Below, one piece after another: positions 1 to 7,673 of a DNA stretch of 32,708 nucleotides (within the stretch, counting starts at the first letter, position 1; every line of letters starts with the position of its first letter). The DNA is from an uncultured Ruminococcus sp. (GTDB lineage: Bacteria; Bacillota; Clostridia; Oscillospirales; Ruminococcaceae): positions 1 through 32,708 of the forward strand of contig CAMWIR010000019.1 of assembly GCA_947174365.1 (NCBI GenBank), in the 5' to 3' direction. Made by a program: the position numbers and the translations under genes. The notes beneath the pieces were generated by a model. The model saw nothing but the letters and a program-made list of their open reading frames with translations. It was not told the DNA's origin and did not search any database.

Positions 1-108
1 GGGGTCCCCCCTTTGGAAACCCAAGTGGAGTGTATGCGCTTGTAATGCTTTTGTGCTCTTGTCTATGTTTTCTATGCAAATTAAATTTTACTATACGAGG
101 TTGTTTAT

Positions 109-1416
109 ATGTTCAAAAAAATTTCCGAGTTTCTCTCGGGTCTTTTCCGAAAGGATTTCACCCTTAAAATTATCTCCATAATCCTCGCTGTGGGTGTATG
201 GGCGGCGGTGTCCATTACCGAATACCCCATCATCGAAACTACCTTCTACAATATCCCCATGACCCTTTCCATGGAGGGCACCTATGCCCAGGCAAACCAG
301 CTGGACACGGTAAATCCCCCCTCCCAGACCATTACCCTGACCATTTCCGGCGAACGCGGCAACATAGGCAGCCTCAAAGCCGAGGACTTCACTGCCTGGC
401 TTGATATGTCCACGGTAATGCTGCCGAGAGAATACAACTTGCCTGTGAGAATCACCTGCCTTGCCGACAGCGATTTTGAAATAAAAAGCATTGAGCCCTC
501 CTCCGTGCGTGTGTCCTTTGACAAGATAATATCAAAGGAATTCACGGTCTCCCCTATGGTGGAAAATGCCTCTGTGGCGGCAGGCTATATGAGCGGCGAC
601 CCCATTGTCACCCCATCGGTGATAACGGTGACAGGTCCGCAGAATACGGTAAATTCCGTTACCGATGTTTGCGTCAAGGTCTCCCCCAACAGGGTTCTGG
701 ATTCGTCCTATGACTTTACCTCCGATCAGATAGTGCTCTACAACCGCAATTCGGTCATAGCGGACACAAGTGCCCTGAGCTTTGACAAAACCTCCTTTTC
801 CGTCCAGATACCCGTATTCGTCCGCAAGACTCTGCCTCTTGAAGTGGATATTATAAATGCTCCCGAAAACTTCGACCTGGATTATTTCAGAGAGCAGCTT
901 ACCTATTCCATTGACGAGCTGACCATTGCCGCTCCCAACGACAAGATAAACGAGCGGGAAAGCCTTTCCATAGGCACTATAAATATGCGAGAGGTGGACA
1001 AAGGCTCACGGTTTGAATTTCAGACAGAAAAATTTCTCCCGGAGGGGTATGAAAATCTGTCCCAGATAGATACTATAACAGTGACCTGCCCTTCCGAGGG
1101 CATCTCCACAAAGCCGATCGTTATAATGGGTAAGGACATTCAGTTTGTGAACCGTCCGCCCCAGTTCGACTTTACCCCCGTGGTATCGGGTCTGACAATT
1201 TCTTTAGTGGGTGACGAAAAGCAGATCGCCGAAATTTCCAGCGCCGATATCACAGCTCAGATCGATCTTTTTGACTTTGATATGGAGGAGGGCGACAAAA
1301 ACCTCCCTGTGGATATTATCATTTTCTCCTATGACAAGGTCTGGTTCAGCGGCAAGGACGGCGTTGCCACTCCCAAAATATATGTAACGGCAAAATACAT
1401 TGACATGGGCGATTAA
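109..1416 (+). CDS. cdaR: YbbR-domain protein (CdaR-like regulator of diadenylate cyclase)
   Basis: A 435-residue protein with a short basic N-terminus (MFKKISEFLSGLFRKD), one membrane segment at about residues 17-37, and a long extracytoplasmic part made of beta-rich YbbR repeats. About four repeats can be made out, roughly at 45-130, 135-220, 230-315 and 325-430. This is the usual build of CdaR, which binds and modulates the membrane diadenylate cyclase CdaA. In most Firmicutes cdaA lies directly upstream; here the window begins only 108 bases earlier and no cdaA end can be read. An ACGAGG box precedes the ATG. A weak promoter-like pair (TTGTCT at 59, TAAATT at 82) is possible but not convincing. 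The family call is strong; the c-di-AMP link is inferred from the family. Confidence 0.85.
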   Translation: MFKKISEFLSGLFRKDFTLKIISIILAVGVWAAVSITEYPIIETTFYNIPMTLSMEGTYAQANQLDTVNPPSQTITLTISGERGNIGSLKAEDFTAWLDMSTVMLPREYNLPVRITCLADSDFEIKSIEPSSVRVSFDKIISKEFTVSPMVENASVAAGYMSGDPIVTPSVITVTGPQNTVNSVTDVCVKVSPNRVLDSSYDFTSDQIVLYNRNSVIADTSALSFDKTSFSVQIPVFVRKTLPLEVDIINAPENFDLDYFREQLTYSIDELTIAAPNDKINERESLSIGTINMREVDKGSRFEFQTEKFLPEGYENLSQIDTITVTCPSEGISTKPIVIMGKDIQFVNRPPQFDFTPVVSGLTISLVGDEKQIAEISSADITAQIDLFDFDMEEGDKNLPVDIIIFSYDKVWFSGKDGVATPKIYVTAKYIDMGD

Positions 1417-1421
1417 AAATA

Positions 1422-1446
1422 CAGGCGGATAATACCGTCTGATTTT
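1422..1446 (+). terminator. Probable intrinsic terminator after the YbbR gene
   Basis: A 7-bp stem (CAGGCGG / CCGTCTG, one G-U pair) with an ATAATA loop is followed by ATTTTC. The U-tract is short, so termination may be partial. Confidence 0.5.
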
Positions 1447-1523
1447 CGAATATCTTTTTTGATAGGGCTAAGTATATTAACGGGTACAGATTCTGACATC
1501 TGATTTCTAAAAGGAGTTTTTCA

Positions 1524-2945
1524 ATGATAAATAAAATATCCCTGAAAGCCGATGAATATCTGGACGAGGCTATAGAACTGCTGAAAAAGCTGATCTCATT
1601 TAAAAGCGTTGCAGCAGACCCAGCCGGAGAAAATGCCCCCTACGGCGAAGAGTGCGCAAAGGCTTTGACATTTACAATGTCCCATTTAAAGGAACTGGGC
1701 TTTACCGTGAAAAATTTTGAGGGACACGCCATAACAGCTGCTTTCGACGAACGTGAACCCGAGGTGGGAGTGCTGGCGCACCTGGACGTTGTGCCCACCG
1801 AGGGACAAAGCTGGCACAGCGACCCTTTTACCGCCGAAATCCGTGACGGGCTCATTTACGGCAGGGGCGCTATTGACGACAAAGGCCCTGCGGCGGCAGT
1901 TATCACTGCTATGAAGATCATTCGTGACAGCGTGAACAGGGGCGAAGTCACCCTTAAAAGAAATATGCGGCTGATCCTTGGCAGCAACGAGGAAAACGGC
2001 TCGACGGATATGGAATATTACACCTCAAAGGAAGCATTTCCGCCCATGCTGTTCACTCCCGACGGTTCTTTTCCCGTGATAACCGTGGAAAAGGGCATGG
2101 TGCGGTATGATATGACAGCGCCTGCAAAGCCTGTGCCAGAGGGCGGGCGGGCAGTACTGTCAATCAAAGCGGACGGGGCTTACAATGCGGTTCCCGAAAA
2201 GGCATCCGCCCGGATAAAGGGCTTTGAGATAACATCTCTTGCGGGGATAGCAAAGCGTTTTTCCCCCGAGGGTATAACATTTATGTTTGAAAAGGACGAA
2301 GCCGATGAGAATATCGTTAGCATAATTTCCTGCGGCAAGGGCGCTCATGCCTCAACTCCCGAAAAAGGACATAATGCGCTGACTGCCCTTATCGAACTGC
2401 TGTCAAAGCTTATGTTTGACGGGGGTGTAAAGGATATTGTCAGACAACTGGCAAACCGTTTCCCCTATGGCGACAATGAGGGGAAATATGCGGGACTGAA
2501 GCTGACTGATGAAAAAAACGGGAATTTGAGCGTAGTCCTCAGCCGTCTGATTTTTGACGGGCAAACTCTCACGGCGGGCTTTGACTGCCGCTATCCCCCC
2601 ATTGTTGACGCAAAGGAGACCGTGGCTGCCTTTGACCGCACTGCCGGGGAATGCCGCATGGCGGGCAGAGCGGTAATGGCAAGCGAACCTCATGCGGCAA
2701 ACGAGGACAGCGAGCTGGTGCAAACCCTTTTATCGGTTTATGAGGATTTCACGGGAAAGCCCGGCAAGTGCCTTGCCATAGGGGGCGGCACATATGTTCA
2801 CGACACCGAGAACGGCGTTGCCTTCGGCGCAGAATGGAGCGACGAAAACCATATGCACGGCGCCGATGAGTTTATCGGCATAGAGGAACTTAGGAACGAT
2901 ATTGTAATCTACACCGAGGCTCTGCTGCGGTTGCTTACAGAATAG
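1524..2945 (+). CDS. pepV: M20 family metallo-dipeptidase, PepV / Sapep type
   Basis: A 473-residue zinc or manganese peptidase of the M20 family that cleaves dipeptides and similar small substrates in the cytoplasm. Visible signatures are the metal motif HLDVVP (H86, D88), GRGAIDDKGP (D118/D119), the catalytic-metal pair in GSNEENGS (E156, E157), and a C-terminal metal histidine in the ENHMHGADE segment. A lid/dimerisation region of about 200 residues lies between the two catalytic halves, as in PepV. The length matches the family (about 465-475). The ATG follows AAGGAG at good spacing. The gene stands alone, 107 bases after the YbbR gene, with a stem-loop starting at its stop codon. The family is confident; the exact substrate is not known. 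Confidence 0.9.
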   Translation: MINKISLKADEYLDEAIELLKKLISFKSVAADPAGENAPYGEECAKALTFTMSHLKELGFTVKNFEGHAITAAFDEREPEVGVLAHLDVVPTEGQSWHSDPFTAEIRDGLIYGRGAIDDKGPAAAVITAMKIIRDSVNRGEVTLKRNMRLILGSNEENGSTDMEYYTSKEAFPPMLFTPDGSFPVITVEKGMVRYDMTAPAKPVPEGGRAVLSIKADGAYNAVPEKASARIKGFEITSLAGIAKRFSPEGITFMFEKDEADENIVSIISCGKGAHASTPEKGHNALTALIELLSKLMFDGGVKDIVRQLANRFPYGDNEGKYAGLKLTDEKNGNLSVVLSRLIFDGQTLTAGFDCRYPPIVDAKETVAAFDRTAGECRMAGRAVMASEPHAANEDSELVQTLLSVYEDFTGKPGKCLAIGGGTYVHDTENGVAFGAEWSDENHMHGADEFIGIEELRNDIVIYTEALLRLLTE

Positions 2946-2967
2946 GCGGCTCACAAAGTGAGCTGCC
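2945..2967 (+). other. Stem-loop at the pepV stop codon, no U-tract
   Basis: GGCGGCTCAC and GTGAGCTGCC pair over 10 bp around an AAA loop, beginning at the last base of the pepV stop codon. No run of T follows (GACTTAAAG), so it is not a normal intrinsic terminator. A role in mRNA end protection or processing is possible. Confidence 0.45.
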
Positions 2968-3053
2968 GACTTAAAGCGCCTCGGATATAAGTATTGCATA
3001 AGGAATTGCCGATCAAAGGCTTTTTCCCTAAAAAATTACAAGGAGTTTTTTAT

Positions 3054-3431
3054 ATGGGTTCATCTGCGTCAAAATTATTCGAGATACCGAAATTTTTTCT
3101 TTTCGGCGAGGGCGGGATATTTTCGGGAAGTCTTGACTGCCGTGATTTCAACTACAAGGTCATCCCCCACCGTCCCAAGGAGGGGGAAAAGGAGCTTGAA
3201 GCCATTGTCTGGAGCGGCAGGAACTGTATTGACAAAACTGAAAATAAGGAAACAAAGCGTTTTCCGTTGTCTCAGGCGGGATATGACGAAATGCTCCGCT
3301 GGCTGGAGGAAAAATGCCTGGAAAATCCCGAATCATTGGGGTTTATCGGCGAACAGCGCAGGCGGGCAATGGATCTTGCGGATAAATACGTTGATCTGGA
3401 GGACTGTTTGCTGCAAGAGGCAAGAGGTTAA
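3054..3431 (+). CDS. Hypothetical 125-residue protein
   Basis: A small soluble protein of unrecognised family. The start is placed at ATG 3054 because AAGGAG sits at the right distance before it; an upstream in-frame TTG at 2994 has no ribosome binding site. It begins MGSSASKLFEIPKFFLFGEG, has a mixed alpha/beta middle, and ends in charged helices (residues about 75-120, including LRWLEEKCLENPE and EQRRRAMDLADKY). It has no signal peptide or membrane segment. The last codons run into a CAAGAGGCAAGAGG purine-rich repeat, so the C-terminus may have been altered by that repeat. Confidence 0.7.
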   Translation: MGSSASKLFEIPKFFLFGEGGIFSGSLDCRDFNYKVIPHRPKEGEKELEAIVWSGRNCIDKTENKETKRFPLSQAGYDEMLRWLEEKCLENPESLGFIGEQRRRAMDLADKYVDLEDCLLQEARG

Positions 3432-3490
3432 GAGGCAATATGCAATTATGCATTGCAAGAGCCGGACTTTCGTAAAAGACTGTGCAATGC
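3413..3490. repeat. Purine-rich repeat followed by TGCAAT inverted repeats
   Basis: From 3413 the sequence reads as units of CAAGAGG / TTAAGAGG. It is followed by the inverted pair TGCAAT (3441) and ATTGCA (3452), with a further TGCAATGC at 3483. The CAAGAGGCAAGA unit recurs at 19363. This looks like interspersed non-coding repeat material. Confidence 0.5.
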
Positions 3491-3518
3491 CTTTGTATAT
3501 TGATTTTGCAAATAACCG

Positions 3519-3551
3519 AAAAAACACCCTCGGCAAAAAAATGCCGAGGGT
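3519..3551 (-). terminator. Intrinsic terminator of the small membrane protein gene
   Basis: A perfect 10-bp stem (ACCCTCGGCA / TGCCGAGGGT) with a 6-base loop. Read on the minus strand it is followed by G and then six T. On the plus strand the tail is only ATTTGCTTTT, so it may also end the plus-strand gene weakly. Confidence 0.85.
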
Positions 3552-3583
3552 ATTTGCTTTTGTGCAGCTGTGCGCCTGTGCCT

Positions 3584-3928
3584 TTACCGCATATCAAAGA
3601 GCATATATACTATCCCCACAGCGCACACTATCACCGACGCGTGCCACAGCAAACGGAAAAGCGATGCGGCAAATACGCCTATCCGCAAAAAGCAGCGGAG
3701 GAATTTTCCCGCAAAGGTCACAGGCTCATTTGCGCAGGGTAAGCCGCTTTCGAGCAAGGTTATATCTTTCATGGCTGCTGCGGCAATATCACCCTCCGCT
3801 ATTGCTGCTGTGCTTGCCTCGCTGTCGGAAACGGGCAGGTCGCTGCGCAGAAATACCAGCGCCCTTTCAAAATATGCGCTTTCAGGCAGCCGCACCTCGA
3901 CTATCCTTTTATTTACGCCTTTTATCAT
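3584..3928 (-). CDS. Small conserved-type membrane protein, unknown function
   Basis: A 114-residue protein starting MIKGVNKRIVEVRLPESAYF. The N-terminal half is a compact soluble part with a charged stretch (FERALVFLRSDLPVSD). The C-terminal 30 or so residues form a strongly hydrophobic segment (about 84-110) ending in a short MLFDMR tail. The ATG is preceded by AAAGGAG on the minus strand. A perfect terminator lies just after the stop, which supports this strand over the overlapping plus-strand frames. The N-terminal motif is, from memory, typical of a small protein common in clostridial genomes, but its function is unknown. Confidence 0.75.
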   Translation of the reverse strand: MIKGVNKRIVEVRLPESAYFERALVFLRSDLPVSDSEASTAAIAEGDIAAAAMKDITLLESGLPCANEPVTFAGKFLRCFLRIGVFAASLFRLLWHASVIVCAVGIVYMLFDMR

Positions 3929-4204
3929 GTTATTACTCCTTTGGCGGCGAGTTTTTTCGCCGTGAGATCCGATTTGCTTTATATCCGATTCTATTATTAC
4001 CCGTTTTGGAAAATATATACACTCAGTATTAAACCTATTGTTGAAAAGTATGTGGAAAACTACGGGATATTTTCAAAAGTTTGTTGAAAGCTTTGTTGAA
4101 AACCTGCTTGTCCCTTTACTTTCGGTCTGCGTATTTTGTCAAAAAAAGTTATACTAAAGGTAAATTTTCCAATAATTGTCATTTTTGACGTATTGGCAGG
4201 CAGC
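3929..4204. other. Non-coding gap with four DnaA-box-like TGTTGAAAA / TGTGGAAAA sites
   Basis: No gene is supported here. Four 9-base sites, TGTTGAAAA (4039), TGTGGAAAA (4051), TGTTGAAAG (4082) and TGTTGAAAA (4094), lie in one orientation. They form two pairs with 12-base internal spacing, and the pairs are 43 bases apart. On the other strand they read TTTTCMACA, resembling degenerate DnaA boxes (TTATCCACA). No initiator gene is nearby. Confidence 0.4.
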
Positions 4205-4252
4205 AAAAAAACAATCCCCCGCCATGCACCTTGCACTGTAGACGGAGAATTG
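4205..4252 (-). terminator. Intrinsic terminator of the sugar kinase operon
   Basis: On the minus strand a 12-bp stem (CAATTCTCCGTC / GGCGGGGGATTG, with G-U pairs) is followed directly by seven T. It lies 32 bases past the kinase stop codon. Confidence 0.8.
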
Positions 4253-4284
4253 TCTGTATTGCTTTTAAAATATTATCTGTGCTG

Positions 4285-5769
4285 TCAATGTTGACAGCCG
4301 CATATTGCGGTGTATTTTTTATATGCACTGTCCCATTCGGCCGGGTTTTCCTGCTCAAATGTATCGGTCTTTTCCGAAGCGGCAAGAATTTTGCGGGCGG
4401 CAATAATATCGGAGATCTCTCCCAATGCAATAAGCTGGATAAGTCCGTTTCCGTATGCGGCTGCCTCCACAGGCCCTGCCGTCACCTGTCTGCCGCAGGC
4501 GCTCGCTGCAAGGCGGCAGAGGAACTTATCCTTTATCCCTCCGCCTACCATGTATATGCGGCTGTAGGTCTTGCCCTTGCATTCTTCAATTTCTTCCAGA
4601 CTCTGCCGATACTTCATGGCAAGGCTCTCATAAATGCAGCGCATTGTTTCCGCTAAATTTTGGGGCACATACTGCCCTGTACGCTTGCAGAATTCGGCAA
4701 CCCTGCCGGGGATATCCCCGGGAGGAACAAATTCGGGTGAATCGGGGTCGATAAAGCATTTAAACGGCTCTGCGCTTTTCGCCATGTTTTCCAGATCGGC
4801 AAAGGAATATTCCTGCCCCTTTTTCGCCAGAAAACGGCGGGTCTCCTGAATGAACCACAGTCCGATTATATTTTTAAGAAATGTTACCTTGCCGCCGTAG
4901 CCTGTTTCGTTGGACACACCAAGGGCAGCGGACTTTTCCGTAATTACGGGGGCTGCGGTTTCCGTGCCGAAAAGCGACCATGTACCGCAGGAGATGAAGA
5001 TATGCTCCTCGTCGGACACGCAGGGGACGGCTGCGGCAGCGCACTGAGTATCGTGTCCGCAGACGGCGGTAACAGCGCATTTGCTTACTTGCAGCTCGCT
5101 GCAAATATCCTCCGACAGCTCCCCTATTTTCGTGCCCGAGGGGATTATCTGGGGGAAATATGCGGTGGGAACTTCTACAGCAGAAAGGATTTCCGAACTC
5201 CACTCGCTGCCGCTCATAAGGGCGGTAGTGGAGGCTATGGAATTTTCCGCATATATCCTGCCGGTAAGCAGGTAATTGAAAAGGTCGGGCATAAGCAGCA
5301 CCTTGCGTGCGGACTTTAAAATATGTGGACGTTTAAGATTTAGGGAATACAGCTGGAAAACCGTATTTATATCCATTATCTGAACGCCCGTCATTTCATA
5401 AAGCCTTTCCGGGGATATTTTTTTGAAAAATTCCTCGGGAATTTCCTCGGTACGGCGGTCACGGTAGCAGACGGGGTTTTCGATAAGTGCGCCGTCCTCC
5501 CCTATTAAGCCGAAGTCCACTCCCCAGGTGTCAATTCCAATGCCAAGAATTGGCTCGTCTGTAAAGGCATTTGCCTTTACGATACCTTGCTTTATTTCGT
5601 GAAAGAGCCGCAGAATGTCCCAATACAAAGTGCCGTTTACGGTCACAGGGTCGTTGGGGAAGCGGTGGACTTCCGTTAATGAGACCTTGCCGTCCTCGAG
5701 ACTCAGCACCATGGCACGTCCGCTTGAAGCTCCCAGATCAAAGACCAGTACATTTTTTGCGCCGCTCAT
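4285..5769 (-). CDS. rhaB: Rhamnulokinase (FGGY family)
   Basis: A 494-residue ATP-dependent carbohydrate kinase of the FGGY family, expected to phosphorylate L-rhamnulose (or a related 6-deoxyketose such as L-fuculose) at C-1. The N-terminal phosphate motif VFDLGASSGRAM (residues 9-20), the sugar-binding GIGIDTWGVDFGL segment and the C-terminal ATP motif MVGGGIKDKFLCRL are all present. The length fits RhaB. It overlaps the upstream fucU-like gene by 4 bases (ATGA), so the two are translationally coupled. No isomerase or aldolase gene is next to it, so the pathway cannot be fixed from context. An 8-bp perfect palindrome (GCTGTCAA TG TTGACAGC, 4281-4298) covers the stop codon. Confidence 0.85.
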   Translation of the reverse strand: MSGAKNVLVFDLGASSGRAMVLSLEDGKVSLTEVHRFPNDPVTVNGTLYWDILRLFHEIKQGIVKANAFTDEPILGIGIDTWGVDFGLIGEDGALIENPVCYRDRRTEEIPEEFFKKISPERLYEMTGVQIMDINTVFQLYSLNLKRPHILKSARKVLLMPDLFNYLLTGRIYAENSIASTTALMSGSEWSSEILSAVEVPTAYFPQIIPSGTKIGELSEDICSELQVSKCAVTAVCGHDTQCAAAAVPCVSDEEHIFISCGTWSLFGTETAAPVITEKSAALGVSNETGYGGKVTFLKNIIGLWFIQETRRFLAKKGQEYSFADLENMAKSAEPFKCFIDPDSPEFVPPGDIPGRVAEFCKRTGQYVPQNLAETMRCIYESLAMKYRQSLEEIEECKGKTYSRIYMVGGGIKDKFLCRLAASACGRQVTAGPVEAAAYGNGLIQLIALGEISDIIAARKILAASEKTDTFEQENPAEWDSAYKKYTAICGCQH

Positions 5770-6212
5770 TTGACCACGCCCTTTTTCAGAATAATATTGG
5801 CGTAAATGGCGCTTTCCCCCGTGGCAACCACGGCATAGGCTTTTTTGGCACGCTCGTAAAAGGCGAACCGCTCGGTCATTTCTATCTTGCAGTTTTCCGG
5901 TTCGTATCTGTCGATGATATTCTGATACTCCTGCCAGATAATGGGGACAAGGGGATTTCCCTGCTCGTCGGTATCGCCGGGGACTACCGACATAAGCACC
6001 ACGGGCTTGTCGCTGTAGGTATCAAGGGGGAACAGCTGCATAACGGCGTCCAGTATTTCGGGAACGCCATGACCGTCGCACCTGACTACCCTCTGCCCTA
6101 TGCTTTCAGACGGGAAATTGCCGTCGGCTATGACTATCTCGTCGCCGTGACCCATTTCCATAAGTATTTTAAGAAGCTCGGGGGATAAAATTTTCGGTAT
6201 GTTTTTAAGCAT
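5766..6212 (-). CDS. fucU: L-fucose mutarotase-like protein (RbsD/FucU family)
   Basis: A 148-residue protein of the RbsD/FucU family, which interconverts sugar anomers before isomerisation and phosphorylation. The family signature MGHGDEIVIADGNFP is at residues 20-34, with the conserved H22 and D30. The YERAKKAYAVVATGE segment near the C-terminus is typical of FucU. The length matches FucU (about 140-150). The ATG follows AGGAAAATAAAA on the minus strand. It overlaps the downstream kinase gene by 4 bases and lies 36 bases after the PASTA gene with no terminator between, so it is probably part of the longer transcript. FucU next to a RhaB-type kinase suggests that one of the two handles a non-canonical 6-deoxy sugar. 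Confidence 0.85.
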   Translation of the reverse strand: MLKNIPKILSPELLKILMEMGHGDEIVIADGNFPSESIGQRVVRCDGHGVPEILDAVMQLFPLDTYSDKPVVLMSVVPGDTDEQGNPLVPIIWQEYQNIIDRYEPENCKIEMTERFAFYERAKKAYAVVATGESAIYANIILKKGVVK

Positions 6213-6248
6213 TTTTATTTTCCTGCCTTTCTCTATTTTTAATTTTTA

Positions 6249-6950
6249 TTAATTTTGGGTATCGGAAACGGTGGGCGTTTCGAGTGTGTCGTCTGTGTCT
6301 TCCTCTTTGCCCTTGCTGATAAACACTTCTACCATGCTGTCCTTTTCGACTTCCTCTCCCGCCTTCGGGGTGGTGGAAATTGCCCAGCCGGTGGGAACTA
6401 TTTCGGAATATTCATAGGTTAAGGAATAGTTTAAGCCTGCTTCCTCGATCATATTACCGGCGTTTTCGCAGCTGACGCCGCAAACGTTCGGTACAATTAT
6501 CATCTGCTTGCCCTTGCTGACAACGCAGCTTACTGTTGTGTTCCCCACTTCAATAATGCTGCCCTCTTCCGGGCTGTGGCTAATTACCGTCCCCTCGGGG
6601 TATTCGTCGGAATAGACCTCCTTGGCTATTTCCATATCAAAATATGAGGCGTAGACCGATTTGCACTGGTTATAATCATAGCCCGAAAGGTTTACCATAG
6701 GCTGATTATCGGGAGAGTCTGCCGAACCCCATGATATAATATTATTAAACGCTGTCCACGATAACCCGAAAGCAAGCACTGCACAAGCAAACTCGGTTAT
6801 CACAAGTCTTTTTCTTACCTTCTTTTTTCGGACAACATCCACAATAGCCTTTACAAAAAGGCAAAGGGCAGCTAACAGTAAAATGAAGATCGAATAGTAA
6901 ATTACATAGTCAAATAAGCCTATCATTGTGAGACTAACCGAAAAATCCAT
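6249..6950 (-). CDS. Membrane protein with two extracellular PASTA domains (copy b)
   Basis: The protein has two N-terminal membrane segments (about residues 10-34 and 48-68) separated by a basic loop (VVRKKKVRKRL). Two PASTA-like repeats follow: one starting VNLSGYDYNQCKSVY, one starting PNVCGVSCENAGNMIEEAG and ending VEVFISKGK. A short acidic tail closes it. PASTA domains bind peptidoglycan or muropeptides and are usually attached to Ser/Thr kinases or penicillin-binding proteins; neither domain is here. Two starts are possible. ATG 6956 overlaps the upstream stop but is too close to the GAGGAGG box, while ATG 6950 has 7-base spacing and is chosen. It is a clear paralogue of the next gene. 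Its role may be cell-wall sensing. Confidence 0.75.
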   Translation of the reverse strand: MDFSVSLTMIGLFDYVIYYSIFILLLAALCLFVKAIVDVVRKKKVRKRLVITEFACAVLAFGLSWTAFNNIISWGSADSPDNQPMVNLSGYDYNQCKSVYASYFDMEIAKEVYSDEYPEGTVISHSPEEGSIIEVGNTTVSCVVSKGKQMIIVPNVCGVSCENAGNMIEEAGLNYSLTYEYSEIVPTGWAISTTPKAGEEVEKDSMVEVFISKGKEEDTDDTLETPTVSDTQN

Positions 6951-6952
6951 AG

Positions 6953-7663
6953 TCATTCCTCCTCGGTTTCGGCAGATGTTTCCTTCTTGCCCTTGCTGAC
7001 GACAATGTTTACCGTGCTGCCCTTTTCGATTTCCTCGTTCCTTTCGGGGGTCGTGGAAATTACACAGCCTTCCGGAACTGTTTCGGAATATTCATAGGTA
7101 AATGAGTACATTAAGCCTACGCCCTCAATCATTTGACCTGCGGTTTCCCAGTCCACTGTGTAGGTGTTCGGCATGACTATCATTTGCGGGCCTTTGCTTA
7201 CCGTACACCAGACAACATCTGCGTCTCCAAATTTGTTTCCCATCGTAATACGGCCGCCCTCCCGCACCGACTGCTCTATTATTACCCCTGCGGGAATTTC
7301 GGAAGAGTAGATACCCTTGTCGACACTCATATTAAAATAGGGCGAATACTCAGCTTTGGCAGTTTTGTAATCCATGCCAACAAGGTTTACCATAAAATCG
7401 GTGTAAACTCCCTCTTTCTCGGCATAAGGGTGAGGCGGAAAAGGCTTATCCAAAGACGATTTTAATGCGCCGCTGCTCCCTGCCGCCAGCAGCAGAAAGA
7501 CAGCAGATAAAATGCCCAATGCATTGCCCCTCCTGCCGCCTAACTTGTGTTTTGCATATGCTGCCGCCGCAAGGCAAAGAGAAGCTGCGGCAAACAATAT
7601 CAGTGCAAATATAAGAGCATTCTCCCAAGGGTAAAAGGGTTTGAATACACTTAAAAGGATCAT
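6953..7663 (-). CDS. Membrane protein with two extracellular PASTA domains (copy a)
   Basis: A 236-residue paralogue of the downstream gene. It has two N-terminal membrane segments (about 14-36 and 47-66) and a short linker. The first PASTA-like repeat begins VNLVGMDYKTAKAEYSPYF. The second is more typical, beginning PNTYTVDWETAGQMIEGVG, and ends VNIVVSKGKKE. The shared block YEYSE(T/I)VP..(C/A)ISTTP occurs at the same place in both copies, which supports a tandem duplication. The stop codon overlaps the first possible start of copy b. The gene begins 10 bases after the nitroreductase stop. No kinase domain is fused or adjacent. Confidence 0.8.
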   Translation of the reverse strand: MILLSVFKPFYPWENALIFALILFAAASLCLAAAAYAKHKLGGRRGNALGILSAVFLLLAAGSSGALKSSLDKPFPPHPYAEKEGVYTDFMVNLVGMDYKTAKAEYSPYFNMSVDKGIYSSEIPAGVIIEQSVREGGRITMGNKFGDADVVWCTVSKGPQMIVMPNTYTVDWETAGQMIEGVGLMYSFTYEYSETVPEGCVISTTPERNEEIEKGSTVNIVVSKGKKETSAETEEE

Positions 7664-7673
7664 AATTATTCCC

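Noticed and set aside
1-108. End of a cdaA gene upstream of the YbbR gene
   Set aside because: None of the three frames gives a recognisable CdaA C-terminus in these 108 bases.
2994-3053. TTG start for the 125-residue protein
   Set aside because: There is no ribosome binding site there, while ATG 3054 has AAGGAG at good spacing.
3570-3965. 131-codon plus-strand frame
   Set aside because: It is antisense to the 3584-3928 gene, which has an AAAGGAG box and its own terminator.
3133-4032. 299-codon plus-strand frame
   Set aside because: It overlaps the better supported gene at 3054, the terminator at 3519 and the opposite-strand gene at 3584; its protein is rich in Arg/Leu/Cys like a shadow frame.
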